Shown: positions 10,059 to 18,534 of the stretch, one piece after another
How positions within the stretch are numbered: the stretch's first letter is position 1
How the letters are laid out: each line of letters starts with the position of its first letter
NCBI GenBank assembly: GCA_947259095.1
Contig: CAMYLA010000017.1
Location: 1 to 64,000, forward strand
Reading direction: 5' to 3'
DNA: 64,000 nt
Source: an uncultured Acidimicrobiaceae bacterium
GTDB lineage: Bacteria; Actinomycetota; Acidimicrobiia; Acidimicrobiales; SZUA-35
Program-made: the position numbers and the translations under genes
The notes under the pieces: model-generated
Database searches by the model: none
Seen by the model: the letters and a program-made list of their open reading frames with translations, nothing else
What the model was told of the DNA's origin: nothing

Positions 10059-11783
10059 TCACCGGCCCGGTGGGCGCCCGGTGGTGACGAAGTCGACCGA
10101 CTCGGCGACGTTGGCCGCCACGAACCGTTCGACCCGGGGCGAAGCGAGGAACCGGGCCGCCGCGGCCAGGGGAAGCGAGGAGCCGGTTCGGGCTGTTTCC
10201 CGTCTCGCCGCCTCGGTGGTCTTGATCAGGTGGGCGGCCACGATGAACGATCCGGCCCCATCTCCGAGGGATGCCTGGGCCAGGATGTCGCCGACCTGGT
10301 CGGGTTGGCCTGCGGTGGCGAGGGCCACGGCCGATGAGGCGTCGCCAAAGGTCACCGCCGTCGCCAGGTCGTCGGTGGCCGGCGGGGCGAGCCGGTCGGG
10401 TTCGAGGCCGGTTGCCGCAATGCCGTTGCGCCGTTCGGACCGGCCGGAGTCGAACAGCAGCCAGACTGCAAAAAGTGCGGCCCGTGCGGTGTGAGGTCCG
10501 GGATCGGCCTGCCAGGCCCATCGCACCGCTTGGGCGGTGGTGAGGGCGTGGGTGATGTCCAGCCAACCGAAGGCGTCCGAGCTGTCGAGCTCGATCGCCA
10601 GGTCATGGCGGAGCAGCCGGCGAGAGGCGCCGAGGCTGACCGCAGCGAGCAGTCCTTCGATGCCGGCCCCGTCGATCACCGCCGCCGCAGCAGCGTCGAG
10701 GGGGGCGGCGGGGGCGTCGAGCATGACGTCGACCAGCCCATCGGGTTGCCAACCTTGATCGGCCTCGGCCGAGGCCAACGATTCGAGGTCGACCCCGGCC
10801 AGGCTCCTCATGGCCTTGCGCATGTACGGCAGGGTGTCCTCCCTGGTGCTCCATACCAGCCGGGCCGCCAGATGGGGGAGCAGGTTCGGGGCGCTGTCCC
10901 AGCCGATCCGGTCGAGCATCTCGAAGGTCTTCTGGGTGTAGATCATGCCGTGGCCGTAGCTCAGGTGGTGGGCCGAGGCGGCGTCGATCAGCTGATGGCG
11001 AACGGTCGCCGGGTCGGCGCCCTGATCGAGCAGGCCGAGCACGCCCGCCATCGCCCCCTTCGCATCCTCGGTTTCGATGGCTTCGGGCACCGACACCGAG
11101 GGGTCGGGATCGGGAAGCTGTCGCGCCGGACGATCACGGGTCGTCTCGGCCAGCCCGGCCAGTCCTTGGACCAGCGGGAGGGCCTGGTCGGTACCGTTAC
11201 GAATCTCGGCCAGGGCCAGACAGTCGGTGGCCATGGCCAGCTCATGTCCGAGGCCGTCATCGGTCTTTGCCGCCGTGTGGGCCAGGCCGGATCGCATGAT
11301 CTCGGCCGGGGTGGTGCCGGTGGCCAGCAGCCGGGCGCTGTCGCGGGCGATCTGGCCGGTGTAGTCGGCCTCGATGCCTCGCTCCAGGCTCGGCCACAGC
11401 TTGGCCCGCTGCTCGTCGACCGTCTGGCGGTTCACGGTGACCAGGACCTCGCCGTCCACGACGTCGACCCGGTGGCAGGCAACATCCTCCTCGCCCATCA
11501 GGCACTGGCCGGTGCGGACGTCGAATTTCCAGTTGTGCCACTGGCAGGTCAGCCGTTCGCCATCGAGTGAGCCGGTCGTCAGGCCGTAGCCCTGGTGGGG
11601 GCAGGCGTTGTCGAGGGCGTGGAAGCCCGATTCGGTTCGCACCACGGCGACCTTGCGGTCGGCGACCTGGCCCATCTTCATCGATCCGACCGACCAGTTC
11701 TCGGCCGGCCCCACCGATTCGGTGGTGCTGCGATCCCCGGTGGGATCGTGGGTCTGGGTGGTGTCTCGATCGGTCGCTGCCAT
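10059..11783 (-). CDS. Rieske [2Fe-2S] protein with a large helical C-terminal domain
   Basis: A 574-residue protein with no signal peptide. Residues ~30-125 are a Rieske domain: the first ligand pair is CPH (CPHQGYGL) and the second CQWH (TCQWHNWKFD), in the spacing typical of soluble ferredoxins and ring-hydroxylating oxygenases. The remaining ~440 residues are mostly helical and His-containing (HHLSYGHGMIYTQ, a WST-Tyr-Met segment); no catalytic domain of a Rieske oxygenase is recognisable. ATG at 11783 is preferred over upstream TTG codons, which lie inside the promoter. Its own promoter-operator suggests inducible expression. The substrate is unknown. Confidence 0.7.
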   Translation of the reverse strand: MAATDRDTTQTHDPTGDRSTTESVGPAENWSVGSMKMGQVADRKVAVVRTESGFHALDNACPHQGYGLTTGSLDGERLTCQWHNWKFDVRTGQCLMGEEDVACHRVDVVDGEVLVTVNRQTVDEQRAKLWPSLERGIEADYTGQIARDSARLLATGTTPAEIMRSGLAHTAAKTDDGLGHELAMATDCLALAEIRNGTDQALPLVQGLAGLAETTRDRPARQLPDPDPSVSVPEAIETEDAKGAMAGVLGLLDQGADPATVRHQLIDAASAHHLSYGHGMIYTQKTFEMLDRIGWDSAPNLLPHLAARLVWSTREDTLPYMRKAMRSLAGVDLESLASAEADQGWQPDGLVDVMLDAPAAPLDAAAAAVIDGAGIEGLLAAVSLGASRRLLRHDLAIELDSSDAFGWLDITHALTTAQAVRWAWQADPGPHTARAALFAVWLLFDSGRSERRNGIAATGLEPDRLAPPATDDLATAVTFGDASSAVALATAGQPDQVGDILAQASLGDGAGSFIVAAHLIKTTEAARRETARTGSSLPLAAAARFLASPRVERFVAANVAESVDFVTTGRPPGR

Positions 11784-11820
11784 GAACGAAGTGTAAAACT
11801 TCAACAAATATTGAAGTCAA
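11784..11820 (-). promoter_or_regulatory. MerR-type promoter and operator of the Rieske gene
   Basis: Reading the minus strand, TTGACT (-35) is followed by a 19-bp spacer and TACACT (-10); six bases later comes the ATG. A perfect dyad ACTTCAA-N6-TTGAAGT (11798-11817) overlaps the -35 and fills the spacer. Over-long spacers with a centred dyad are the hallmark of MerR-family promoters, where the activator untwists the DNA. Transcription would start at or beside the ATG, giving a leaderless mRNA. No MerR gene is in the window. Confidence 0.6.
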
Positions 11821-11887
11821 GACGGTATCGAGAGTTGAGACGGTGTTGAGGTCGCCACGGCATCGGTGGCGCCGCGTGGTCGGAGGT

Positions 11888-13093
11888 TCAGCCGGAGGTC
11901 GACGAAGCGGGCGCGGTACTGGGCGATCTGCTCAGCCGAGGGTGGATGATCACGGCACTGGCCACCGACAACAGCAGGGCGCCGAGCCACACCGGCTGAT
12001 AGGTGCCCCACCGGTCGACGATGGCCCCGGCGATCGGTGAGCCGACCGACAAGCCACCGAGGAACCCCAGCATCACCACCCCGGACGCCTTGCCTGCCGA
12101 TTCCCGCCGGACCGAGACGATCACCGCCAGCATGGCCACTGCGTTCCAAGCGCCGATGCCAACCGCATACAGCACGGTGGAAGGCCACAGGATCCACGAG
12201 CCGACGGTCGGGGTGATCAGCAACATCGCGCAGTACAGGGCGCCGATCGAGGCCAGGATACTCAGCAGGATGGGTGGGGCGATCAGGCTCTGGGCCAACC
12301 GGCCGGCGGTGATTCTGGCCGCGATGCCCAGCAGGCCGCCGAGGGCCACCAGAGCCCCCGCAATCACTGTCGACAGTCCGATCTCCTCGTTGGCCCACAG
12401 CGGGAAGAAGCGGCCGATGGCCCCGCCGGCGCTGCCGAACAGGAACGCATAGCCGCTGACCAGCCAGATGAATGAGGGAACCGAGCCGTCGTCACCCGGC
12501 CCCTGCTCCACCGCCCTGGCCCGGACCACCTCGGCGTCCGGCTGACCCAGCATCCGGGCCACCACCACGGCGCCGAGGCCGAACGCCACGGCATAGCCCC
12601 ACAGTGCGCCCCGCCAGCCGATGACCAGGGACAACCCGGGCAGCGTCAGCCCCGACAGGAAGATGCCCAACTGCACCCCGGACTGCTTGATCCCGGTGAC
12701 CGAGCCCTGGGTGGCGGCGCTGACCCGTTCAGCGATCAGGGCGTTGGTTGCCGGATTGCCCCATCCCTGAGGGATGCCGGCGACCGCGGCCGAGATGGCC
12801 AGCAGCCACCAGTTGCCGGCCATCGCCATCAGCGCCATCCCGAGCCCGCTGATGGCCAGGAGCACCAGGATGGCCTGCCTGGCGCCGATCCGGTCGGTGA
12901 CCCGGCCCATGGTCGGAGCGGTCAGGGCACCGACCAGCGTGTTCAGCGAACCGAGGAACCCCAGTGCGGTGCGGCTCACGCCCAGGTCGTCGATGATGTC
13001 GACCGCCAGCACCGAGATGGCGAAGATCTGGTAGGACGAGGCGGTCATGGCGAAGACCAGTACGGCCAGCAGCACACCTCGACGTTCGGCCAC
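11888..13093 (-). CDS. MFS transporter
   Basis: A 401-residue major facilitator with about 12 membrane segments. The loop-2/3 signature (GRVTDRIGARQAI) is present, and the second half repeats the pattern in weaker form. Substrate is not apparent; the closest general type is cyanate/sugar-like or drug-like MFS. GTG start at 13093. It is divergent from radA (84 bp between starts) and upstream of the Rieske gene on the same strand, which has its own promoter, so the two need not be co-transcribed. Confidence 0.85.
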   Translation of the reverse strand: MAERRGVLLAVLVFAMTASSYQIFAISVLAVDIIDDLGVSRTALGFLGSLNTLVGALTAPTMGRVTDRIGARQAILVLLAISGLGMALMAMAGNWWLLAISAAVAGIPQGWGNPATNALIAERVSAATQGSVTGIKQSGVQLGIFLSGLTLPGLSLVIGWRGALWGYAVAFGLGAVVVARMLGQPDAEVVRARAVEQGPGDDGSVPSFIWLVSGYAFLFGSAGGAIGRFFPLWANEEIGLSTVIAGALVALGGLLGIAARITAGRLAQSLIAPPILLSILASIGALYCAMLLITPTVGSWILWPSTVLYAVGIGAWNAVAMLAVIVSVRRESAGKASGVVMLGFLGGLSVGSPIAGAIVDRWGTYQPVWLGALLLSVASAVIIHPRLSRSPSTAPASSTSG

Positions 13094-13176
13094 CGACAGA
13101 GGCTACAGGCGCCGGTGGCGGCCGGTCGATGTGGGCCCGGCATCCACTGTCACAGTGCCCAGGTAGGTTGGCGGCC

Positions 13177-14613
13177 ATGGCAAAAGCCCGGCGCGTCCAC
13201 GTCTGTCGAGAATGCGGAGCGGAGTACCCGTCGTGGACGGGCCGCTGCCAGAGCTGCCATGCCTGGGCATCGGTCGGCGAGGTGGCCCAGGTGTCGGCCT
13301 TCGGCCATGATGCCGGTCACCGAGCCGGCGGCGTTCACGGCGTTCACGGTGTTCAAGGCGGTCAGGGCGGTGGCCGGGCCGGGGGAACCGGCCCCGGCGG
13401 CTCGGGAGATCCGGTTGCCCTCGGCGCGGTCGAGCTGGACATGGCGCTGCCGTTCCCGGTCGGGGTCGATGAGATCGACCGGGTGCTGGGGGGCGGGCTC
13501 ACGCCGGGCTCGATCACCCTCCTGGCCGGTGAACCGGGGGTCGGCAAATCCACCCTCACCCTCCAGATCGCAATGTCGATCGCCGCCGCCCGGTCTTCGG
13601 TGCTCCTCGTGGCGGGGGAGGAGGCGCCAACCCAGGTTGCAGCCAGGGCCGCCAGGCTCGGCCCCATCCCGGACACACTCACCGTGATCGACGATCCGTG
13701 CACCGATGTCGTGGTGTCGGCAATGCGGAGCCGGGCACCGCAGCTGGTCATCGTCGATTCGGTACAGACGTTGCAGGATCCAGATGTCGATTCGGCCCCC
13801 GGCTCGGTGGCCCAGGTCAAGGCCGTGGCGGGCAGGCTGGTTGCCGAGGCAAAACGATCCGGCGTCTCGGTGCTGCTGATCGGCCATGTCACAAAAGAGG
13901 GCTCGATCGCCGGTCCCCGGGTGTTGGAGCACATGGTCGATACGGTGCTCTCGTTCGACGGGGAGCGTCATAGCGAGCTGAGATTCCTCCGCGCCACCAA
14001 ACACCGGTTCGGCCCGACGAACGAGATCGGCATCTTCGACATGACGGCCGACGGTCTGGCCGCAGTCCCCGATCCCTCCACCCGCTATCTGCAGGATCGC
14101 CAGCCCGGGCTGGCCGGCTCTGTCGTGGTGCCCACCCTGTCCGGCCGGCGCCCGGTGCTGGTGGAGGTGCAGGCACTGGCTGTGGCCGCCGGCGACCGGC
14201 CGGGGCAAACCACCGTCCAGGGGGTCGACGCTCGCCGGGTCGCCATGGTCGCCGCGGTGCTGGCCAGCCGGGCCGGATACCGGGTCCAGGGGTTCGATCT
14301 GTTCCTGTCGGCGGCCGGCGGTGCCACCGTCGATGAGCCGGCCGCCGATCTGGCGCTGGCCCTGGCCATCGCCTCGGCCATCGATGGCCAACCGGTCGCT
14401 CCCGATGTGGTGATCTGCGGCGAGATCGGGCTCGGTGGGGAGCTGCGCTCGATCCCGTTGCTCGAGCAGCGGCTCCAGGAGTCATATCGCATGGGCTTCC
14501 GCACCGCATTGGCTCCCGGGTCGGCCCCGCCGGGCCCGACCGGTCTGCGAATCCTCCGGGAGGCCACGCTGAGCGGGGCCCTGGCCGCGGTGCCGCAGAA
14601 GCTCCCGGTCTGA
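13177..14613 (+). CDS. radA: DNA repair protein RadA
   Basis: A 478-residue RecA-like ATPase that promotes branch migration in recombination. The N-terminal C4 zinc finger is CRECG...CQSC. Walker A is GEPGVGKS at residues 118-125. The RadA-specific KNRFG motif reads KHRFG (K275). A Lon-like C-terminal domain follows (DARRVAMVAAVLASRAGYR). Between finger and ATPase there is a Gly/His-rich insert (HGVHGVQGGQGGG) built from short 9-bp repeats. ATG at 13177 begins MAKARRVHVC. The gene is followed by disA, as in many Gram-positive genomes, where RadA is a known DisA regulator. Confidence 0.95.
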   Translation: MAKARRVHVCRECGAEYPSWTGRCQSCHAWASVGEVAQVSAFGHDAGHRAGGVHGVHGVQGGQGGGRAGGTGPGGSGDPVALGAVELDMALPFPVGVDEIDRVLGGGLTPGSITLLAGEPGVGKSTLTLQIAMSIAAARSSVLLVAGEEAPTQVAARAARLGPIPDTLTVIDDPCTDVVVSAMRSRAPQLVIVDSVQTLQDPDVDSAPGSVAQVKAVAGRLVAEAKRSGVSVLLIGHVTKEGSIAGPRVLEHMVDTVLSFDGERHSELRFLRATKHRFGPTNEIGIFDMTADGLAAVPDPSTRYLQDRQPGLAGSVVVPTLSGRRPVLVEVQALAVAAGDRPGQTTVQGVDARRVAMVAAVLASRAGYRVQGFDLFLSAAGGATVDEPAADLALALAIASAIDGQPVAPDVVICGEIGLGGELRSIPLLEQRLQESYRMGFRTALAPGSAPPGPTGLRILREATLSGALAAVPQKLPV

Positions 14614-14736
14614 GCTTTGGGCCGGCGGTATCGGGCCCCCACCGCCGTTGCCCAATACGGTTCGGTTCAGCCTCGAACGCCGGCGGTGGTCGGCCCCGTC
14701 GTAGCCCGTCGTCCCGGTCTACTACCATGGGGTCTC

Positions 14737-15807
14737 ATGGAGTCCAGAACCGATATTGCGCTCTACCGCGTGCTGTCCCTGGTTGCTCCCGGCACGCCAC
14801 TCCGGGAAGGCCTTCATCGCGTTCTCCAATCGGGCAGGGGAGGGCTGATCATCATTGGAGATGGGCCCGAGGTGTTGAACATCTGCTCCGGTGGCTTCCT
14901 GCTCGATGCCGCCTTCTCCCCTCAGCGGCTGTCGGAGCTGGCGAAGATGGACGGCGCCATCATCCTCGCCGATGATGTCAGCCGGATCGCCAGGGCAAAC
15001 GTGCACCTGGTGCCGAACCCCAACGTGCCGACCTCGGAGACCGGTACCCGTCACCGCACCGCCGAGCGGGCGGCCCGATCGCTGGACACGCCGGTGATCA
15101 CGGTCTCGGAGTCCCGCAAGGAGATCACCGTCTACATCGGTGATCAGAGCCACCACCTGCTGTCGGTCAGCCGTTTGCTCGAGATCTCCAACCAGGCCAT
15201 CCAGACCCTGGAGCGGTACCGGGCCCGGCTCGACATGGTGTCCCGCAAGCTCTCGGCCCTGGAAGTGGAAGACCTGGTCACCCTCCGCCATGTGGTCGAG
15301 GTGCTGCAGCGGGCGGAGATGGTGGTCCGGATCTCCACCGAGATCGAACACAATCTGACCGAGTTGGGCACCGACGGCCGGCTGGTCAGACTCCAGCTCG
15401 AGGAGCTGATGGTCGGCGTCGAGGACGACCGGCGGCTCCTGATCATCGACTACCTCAGCGGGGAGTCACACCTCGACGCCAGCGGGGCCATGGAGGCCTT
15501 GGCCGAGCTCGACGACGATGTCCTGTTCGACGATGACCGGCTGGCCAGGAGCCTGCAGCTGATCGGCCCTGACGCCGACCTCGACCAACCCCGGGAGGCC
15601 AAAGGTTTCCGATTGCTGTCCAAGTTGCCAAGGGTCAACGAATCTCACGTCATGCGAGTGGTCGAACACTTCGGCAGTCTGCGTAAGATACTCGGTGCCT
15701 CGGTGGCTGAACTGGAGGCGGTGGATGGCATCGGGCCCGGCAGGGCCAAGGCGCTCAAGGATGGAACCGTCCGGCTGGCCGGGGATTCGATTATCGATCA
15801 ATACTGA
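14737..15807 (+). CDS. disA: DisA, DNA-integrity scanning diadenylate cyclase
   Basis: A 356-residue enzyme that makes c-di-AMP from two ATP. The DAC domain contains the DGA motif (MDGAIIL, D72) and RHR motif (GTRHRTAER, R105-R107). A central helical spine follows, and the C-terminus holds a helix-hairpin-helix DNA-binding domain (VDGIGPGRAKALKDG). Length equals that of family members. ATG at 14737 matches the usual N-terminus; TACTAC just upstream could be the -10 of a near-leaderless transcript. Neighbouring radA gives the conserved radA-disA pair. Confidence 0.97.
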   Translation: MESRTDIALYRVLSLVAPGTPLREGLHRVLQSGRGGLIIIGDGPEVLNICSGGFLLDAAFSPQRLSELAKMDGAIILADDVSRIARANVHLVPNPNVPTSETGTRHRTAERAARSLDTPVITVSESRKEITVYIGDQSHHLLSVSRLLEISNQAIQTLERYRARLDMVSRKLSALEVEDLVTLRHVVEVLQRAEMVVRISTEIEHNLTELGTDGRLVRLQLEELMVGVEDDRRLLIIDYLSGESHLDASGAMEALAELDDDVLFDDDRLARSLQLIGPDADLDQPREAKGFRLLSKLPRVNESHVMRVVEHFGSLRKILGASVAELEAVDGIGPGRAKALKDGTVRLAGDSIIDQY

Positions 15808-15846
15808 CGTCGCCCGGCTCGATCGTGGGGTGGCCCGAGGTGCCAT

Positions 15847-16506
15847 GTGGAGATTGAACTTTCGTCAGGAACGGCGGCGGACCTGCAGCCGATCGTCGGG
15901 GCAAAACGCGGCCTGGTCATCGCTCCCGATCTGATGGGCCGCCGGAAGCTGTTCGATGATCTCGCGGCCAGGCTGGCCGCGGCCCAGAGCTGGAACGTGA
16001 TCGTGGTCGAGCCGTTCCGGGGCCGGACCTTCACCACAACGACCACCGACGAGCGTCACGCCGTTGTCGGCGAACTCGACGACGACGACATTGTCGGCGA
16101 CCTGGTGGATGCAGCCAACCGTCTCGAGGTGGAGCCGGTGGCGCTGGTCGGGTTCTGTATGGGGGGGATGTACGCCTTCAAGGCGTCGGCGTCGCACCGT
16201 TTCGATCGGCTGGTCAGTTTCTACGGGATGATCCGGGTTCCCGAGCGATGGCACGGACCCGGCCAACGTGAACCGTTGCAGCTGTTGCAGCATGCCGAAG
16301 ATCCGGCCAACGTGCTGGCCATCGTCGGGACCGAGGATCCATACACTCCACCCGACGACGTCGAGGCCCTGCGGGCAACCGGCGTCGAGGTGGTGGAGTA
16401 CCCCGGCGCCGAACACGGATTCGTCCACGACCCGACTCGGCCGTCATATCGTCCCGCCGATGCGGCGGACGCCTGGATGCGGTTCCACTCCCATCTGGCC
16501 CTCTGA
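15847..16506 (+). CDS. Dienelactone hydrolase family protein
   Basis: A 219-residue alpha/beta hydrolase. The nucleophile is Cys in GFCMGG, with Asp in TEDPYTPPDDV and His in GAEHGFVHD, the Cys-His-Asp triad of dienelactone hydrolases. A conserved YGMIRVPERW segment lies in between. The family opens dienelactones in chlorocatechol breakdown, but many members act on other esters, and no catechol genes are nearby. GTG start at 15847, 39 bp after disA. Confidence 0.85.
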   Translation: MEIELSSGTAADLQPIVGAKRGLVIAPDLMGRRKLFDDLAARLAAAQSWNVIVVEPFRGRTFTTTTTDERHAVVGELDDDDIVGDLVDAANRLEVEPVALVGFCMGGMYAFKASASHRFDRLVSFYGMIRVPERWHGPGQREPLQLLQHAEDPANVLAIVGTEDPYTPPDDVEALRATGVEVVEYPGAEHGFVHDPTRPSYRPADAADAWMRFHSHLAL

Positions 16507-16510
16507 CCCC

Positions 16511-16530
16511 GATCGACCTCCAGGTCGATC
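16511..16530. terminator. Hairpin between convergent genes
   Basis: A perfect 8-bp inverted repeat (GATCGACC / GGTCGATC, loop TCCA) lies between the convergent dienelactone hydrolase and Crp-family genes. No T-run follows, so a bidirectional terminator role is only suggested by position. Confidence 0.4.
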
Positions 16531-16543
16531 GATCGGCCCCCGG

Positions 16544-17203
16544 TCAGCGGGAACGGAGTTCCAACTGGTCTCGGTTGACGATGTGGTAGCGCCGGTCCCG
16601 CTGTTCGATCCAGCCAAGTTTGACGAACGAGGCGATCGCCTTGTTGACCCGCTCCCGGCTGGCCCCGACCATGCCCGCCAGCTCCTCCTGGGTGACCGGG
16701 AGTGAGAAGTCGTCGGCGTCACCGGCGATCTCCAGCAGTCGTTTCGCCGTCCGGCCGGTGACATCGAGGAAGACCGAGTCGGCCAGGACCCCGTCGACCA
16801 CCCGGAGCCGACCGGCCAGCAGCTCCACGGCCCGCCACAGCAGTGTGGGTCGCTCGTCGTAGAGCCGTCGGATCGGCTCGTAGGGGATGGCAATGACCTC
16901 CGACGGTTCCAGGCTCCGCCCGTCGGTCGACCGGTCACGCCCGTCGAAAAGCGGCATCTCGCCGAACAGGTCGCCCTTCTCCATCAGCGCCACCACCGAC
17001 TCCCGCCCGTCGATCGAGCGGTTGACCATGGCCAAGCGACCGGAGAGCACCACGAACAGCTCGTCCGGCTCGTCGTTCTCGGTGAACAACACGTCACCAC
17101 GTTGGAGCTGGCGGCGTTCGCTGCGGCGGGCGAGGTCGGTCAACGCCACGTCGTCCAGGTCCTGGAACAGTGCCACCGATCTCAGTTGCTCAATACCAAC
17201 CAT
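16544..17203 (-). CDS. Crp/Fnr family transcriptional regulator
   Basis: A 219-residue regulator. Residues ~10-130 are a cyclic-nucleotide-binding beta-barrel (GDVLFTENDEPDELFVVLSG; GDLFGEMPLFDG at the phosphate-binding cassette). The C-terminus is a Crp winged helix with the recognition helix in MVGASRERVNKAIASFVKLG. The cassette resembles the actinobacterial GlxR/Crp type, so cAMP is a plausible ligand. ATG at 17203 is chosen over the much longer open frame, whose upstream part is antisense to ispD. It is divergent from ispD. Confidence 0.9.
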   Translation of the reverse strand: MVGIEQLRSVALFQDLDDVALTDLARRSERRQLQRGDVLFTENDEPDELFVVLSGRLAMVNRSIDGRESVVALMEKGDLFGEMPLFDGRDRSTDGRSLEPSEVIAIPYEPIRRLYDERPTLLWRAVELLAGRLRVVDGVLADSVFLDVTGRTAKRLLEIAGDADDFSLPVTQEELAGMVGASRERVNKAIASFVKLGWIEQRDRRYHIVNRDQLELRSR

Positions 17204-17363
17204 CGCTAGACGGTAGACCATCTGCGCCGTGGATGGACACAGGCGTGGTGGCTCGGCGGCGGCGAGAACCTCGATCATGGGATCGTTCCACCCCGCAGCC
17301 GTCATCCGGCACCGCTTCGGGGGAGGTACAGGGGCCCATTGCGGGCACCGGTAGGGTCGAGCC

Positions 17364-18005
17364 ATGGAGATCTGGGCTGTCGTTGTCGCCGGCGGGTCCG
17401 GCACCCGGTTCGGCCGGGAGAAGCAACTGTCCCCGCTCGGCGATCGTCGGGTCATCGACCATGCGATCGACGCCGTCGGTCCCCATGTCGCAGGCGTGGT
17501 GGTGGTCGGATCGGCGCAGCTGGGAACCCCGGCGTCGCTTGGGGTTGCGGCAAGGGTCGGTGGCGGCACCAGCCGCTCTGGCTCGGTCCGGGCCGGGCTG
17601 GCCGCCCTTCCGGAGGCGGCCAGCCACGTGTTGATCCACGATGCGGCCCGGCCGCTGGCCCCCTCCGACGTGGTCGTCCGGGTCGTCGATGCCCTGGCCG
17701 GCGGCGCGGTGGCGGTGGTCCCGGTCATTCCGGTCACCGACACCCTGCGGGGCGTGGCCGGCGGCACGGTGGATCGCAGCGGCCTGGTTGCGGTCCAGAC
17801 GCCGCAGGGTTTCGAGCGCCGAGCCCTGGTGGCGGCCCATGGCGAGGGGTTCGAGGCCACCGACGACGCAGGGCTGCTGGAACGGGCCGGTCACCCCATC
17901 GTCCACGTCGATGGCTCGCCGGTCAATCTGAAGATCACGTTTCCCCATGATCTGGCCGTTGCCGAAGCGCTCCTCCACTCGCTACAACAGGACGCGGAGG
18001 ACTGA
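17364..18005 (+). CDS. ispD: IspD, 2-C-methyl-D-erythritol 4-phosphate cytidylyltransferase
   Basis: A 213-residue MEP-pathway enzyme that couples MEP to CTP. The CTP-binding start AGGSGTRFGREKQ, the HDAARPL motif and the C-terminal SPVNLKITFPHDLAVAEALL are all present. ATG start at 17364. ispF begins one base after its stop. No carD gene precedes it, unlike in mycobacteria and streptomycetes. Confidence 0.95.
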   Translation: MEIWAVVVAGGSGTRFGREKQLSPLGDRRVIDHAIDAVGPHVAGVVVVGSAQLGTPASLGVAARVGGGTSRSGSVRAGLAALPEAASHVLIHDAARPLAPSDVVVRVVDALAGGAVAVVPVIPVTDTLRGVAGGTVDRSGLVAVQTPQGFERRALVAAHGEGFEATDDAGLLERAGHPIVHVDGSPVNLKITFPHDLAVAEALLHSLQQDAED

Positions 18006-18006
18006 G

Positions 18007-18534
18007 ATGGAGCCTGGATCAATTCGAGTGGGGCAAGGCTTCGACGTGCACCGCTGGAGCGACGATCCCGAGGATCGCCTCGTCCTGGGCGGTGTCTCGA
18101 TCCCGGATTTCCCCGGTCTGCGTGGCCACAGCGACGCCGACGCAGTGGCCCACGCCTGCACCGACGCCATCCTCGGCGCAATCGGCCTCGGCGACATCGG
18201 GGGTCTGTTTCCCGATACCGATGCGTCGCTGGCCGGGGCCGACAGCATCGGTCTGCTCGGTCGTGCCGTGCTGGAGGTGAACCGGGCAGGCTGGGCGGTG
18301 GCGAACGTGGACTGCACCATCGTGGTCGACGAGCCGAAGATCGCCCCGGTGCGGGGGGCCATGGAACACAACCTTTCCACTGCCGTCGGCGCCCCGGTCA
18401 CGGTGAAGGGCAAGCGAACCGAAGGGGTGACCGCGCTGGGCGAAGGGGTGCAGTGCTTCGCCGTGGCCCTGCTGTATCGACCAGGAGCGGTCGCCGGTGT
18501 CGACGGTGTTCGATCGACGGGCGAGGAGTCCTGA
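18007..18534 (+). CDS. ispF: IspF, 2-C-methyl-D-erythritol 2,4-cyclodiphosphate synthase
   Basis: A 175-residue trimeric zinc enzyme of the MEP pathway. Metal ligands lie in GFDVHRW and RGHSDADAVAHA; the family tail KGKRTEGVTALGEGVQCFA is complete. The ATG at 18007 follows the ispD stop by one base and its own TGA overlaps the rlmB ATG (TGATG), so ispD-ispF-rlmB are one translationally coupled unit. Confidence 0.95.
   Translation: MEPGSIRVGQGFDVHRWSDDPEDRLVLGGVSIPDFPGLRGHSDADAVAHACTDAILGAIGLGDIGGLFPDTDASLAGADSIGLLGRAVLEVNRAGWAVANVDCTIVVDEPKIAPVRGAMEHNLSTAVGAPVTVKGKRTEGVTALGEGVQCFAVALLYRPGAVAGVDGVRSTGEES

Noticed and set aside
16511..16530. Operator for the Crp-family regulator
   Set aside because: The inverted repeat lies downstream of both convergent genes, so a regulatory role at a promoter is unlikely.
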